From an uncultured Clostridia bacterium (lineage in GTDB: Bacteria; Bacillota; Clostridia; Christensenellales; CAG-314): a stretch of DNA of 6,914 nucleotides. The DNA is taken from NCBI GenBank assembly GCA_934294965.1, contig CAKRAM010000088.1:1-6914 (forward strand), read 5' to 3'. The notes under the pieces are model-generated. The model was not told where the DNA came from. It saw only the letters and a program-made list of their open reading frames with translations, and made no database searches. Position 1 is the first letter of the stretch; each line of letters opens with the position of its first letter. Below are positions 6,444 to 6,914 of the stretch, piece after piece. Position numbers and translations under genes: made by a program.

Positions 6444-6576
6444 ATCTGCGGTGTAAACTCGATTATGCAGTTTCGATTCTAATTCACGGCGCTTCAAGTG
6501 CGCCCGAGTTCGGAACGTCGTCATCGTCGAATAACGCAAACGCAAACCATCGGCAAAATACACAAAAATACGTCGC

Positions 6577-6598
6577 ATTGCGGCAACACTATAAACAA
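6577..6598 (+). repeat. Copy 2 of the 22-bp motif, next to the hisS ribosome binding site
   Basis: TTGCGGCAA followed by CACTATAAACAA matches the copy at 4717-4738 at 19 of 22 positions. It ends inside the hisS ribosome binding region (AAAGGA, 6597-6602). A more degenerate relative, GCGGCAA then AACAA, occurs at about 6399-6418. Confidence 0.5.
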
Positions 6599-6602
6599 AG
6601 GA
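6597..6602 (+). promoter_or_regulatory. Ribosome binding site of hisS
   Basis: AAAGGA lies nine bases before the ATG at 6612, supporting this start. Confidence 0.7.
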
Positions 6603-6611
6603 CTTATCTAT

Positions 6612-6914
6612 ATGCTACCAAAAACTCCCGCAAAAGGAATGCGAGATTTCCTTCCCAAAGACTTCAAATTTCGTCAGCAGGTGCTGTCGATAATTCAATC
6701 CACCTACGAACGTTACGGTTTTGCCCGTATCGAAACTCCCTCGGTGGAAAATATTGCGTTGTTAACCTCCAAGCAGGGCGGCGACAACGAAAAACTGATT
6801 TTCAAAATTCTCAAGCGTGGTGAAAAATTGGAAAATGCCGACGAAACCTCGCTGTGCGATTTGGGTTTGCGCTACGACCTAACCGTGCCTCTTTCCCGTT
6901 TTTACGCAAACAAC
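6612..6914 (+). CDS. hisS: Histidine-tRNA ligase, N-terminal 101 codons (cut by window end)
   Basis: HisRS is the class II synthetase that charges tRNA-His with histidine in the cytoplasm. The frame is open to the last base with no stop, so only the N-terminal part is seen. It contains the HisRS hallmark PAKGMRDFLP (6-15), the motif-1 region YERYGFARIETPSVE (33-47), and DLGLRYDLTVPLSR (83-96), the conserved segment that contacts histidine. The ATG is supported by AAAGGA nine bases upstream. Between motif 1 and that segment, LTSKQGGDNEKLIFKILKRG (51-70) resembles the longer KLIFKI-containing variant of HisRS rather than the short Bacillus-type segment. This argues for a true HisRS over the paralogue HisZ, though the missing C-terminus prevents a full test. 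It is a housekeeping gene with no obvious functional tie to the sugar genes. Confidence 0.93.
   Translation, partial: MLPKTPAKGMRDFLPKDFKFRQQVLSIIQSTYERYGFARIETPSVENIALLTSKQGGDNEKLIFKILKRGEKLENADETSLCDLGLRYDLTVPLSRFYANN

Larger units (their letters stand above)
6320..6611 (+). other. Intergenic region between pgi and hisS
   Basis: No gene is supported in these 292 bases. Seen here are a weak stem just after pgi (TTGAC 6331-6335, GTCAA 6342-6346), a longer hairpin at 6405-6443, a GC stem (GGCGC 6488-6492, GCGCC 6500-6504), a possible weak promoter TTGCAA-18-GATTAT (6437-6466), the shared 22-bp motif and the hisS ribosome binding site. The conserved T-box core, frequent before tRNA synthetase genes in Bacillota, is not recognisable. 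No hairpin plus T-run is present, so pgi has no obvious intrinsic terminator. Confidence 0.5.

Noticed and set aside
6312..6578. 88-codon minus-strand ORF filling the pgi-hisS gap
   Set aside because: There is no ribosome binding site before its start, it overlaps the pgi end, and its product shows no domain.
6590..6595. TATAAA upstream of hisS as a -10 box
   Set aside because: Transcription would start at the ribosome binding site, and there is no -35 box at the right distance. It is also part of the shared 22-bp motif.
6320..6611. T-box riboswitch or tRNA gene before hisS
   Set aside because: No T-box core sequence and no tRNA T-arm consensus or cloverleaf could be found on either strand.
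6437..6823. 128-codon plus-strand ORF running into hisS
   Set aside because: It starts at TTG without a ribosome binding site and overlaps hisS in a different frame. The hisS frame has clear HisRS motifs.
1..6914. Mobile elements, CRISPR arrays, phage or defence genes
   Set aside because: No transposase, integrase, terminal inverted repeats, regularly spaced repeats or defence-type domains were seen. The genes are metabolic or housekeeping.

Overview
The window looks like ordinary bacterial chromosome from a sugar-fermenting organism. It is probably an uncultured member of the Bacillota (Clostridia-like). This placement is an inference. It rests on purine-rich ribosome binding sites (GGAGG, GAGG, GGGAG, AAGGA) at every gene, a short Bacillus/Clostridium-type glucose-6-phosphate isomerase, a leaderless (no signal peptide) GH3 beta-glucosidase with a helical C-terminal extension of a kind I associate with Bacillota, and a GH13 subfamily-31-like alpha-glucosidase. 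The start of the hisS gene resembles a HisRS type I also associate with Bacteroidota and Spirochaetota, so the phylum is not settled.

Layout: (1) Bases 1-94 are a gene-free edge, apart from a possible 3' end of a rightward gene and a short hairpin. (2) Bases 95-1780, minus strand: GH13 alpha-glucosidase (oligo-1,6-glucosidase type). (3) Bases 1781-2066: a divergent control region with a good minus-strand promoter and a long leader for the GH13 gene, a plus-strand extended -10 promoter for the GH3 gene, and a near-perfect 22-bp inverted repeat just downstream of that promoter. (4) Bases 2067-4682, plus strand: GH3 beta-glucosidase starting at TTG. (5) Bases 4683-4924: non-coding gap with hairpins and a short motif. 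(6) Bases 4925-6319, plus strand: pgi. (7) Bases 6320-6611: non-coding gap with a hairpin and a second copy of the motif. (8) Bases 6612 to the end, plus strand: first 101 codons of hisS, cut by the window edge.

Functionally, the two cytoplasmic glycosidases would release glucose from imported alpha- and beta-linked oligosaccharides. Once phosphorylated, that glucose enters glycolysis through Pgi. The transporter, sugar kinase and regulator that this scheme needs are not in the window. hisS is a housekeeping neighbour.

I found no new biological system. The items most worth a second look are the inverted repeat in the GH3 leader, a 22-bp motif (19/22 identical) shared by the gaps before pgi and hisS, the TTG start of the GH3 gene and its C-terminal extension. 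All long ORFs antisense to the genes are explained by codon use.
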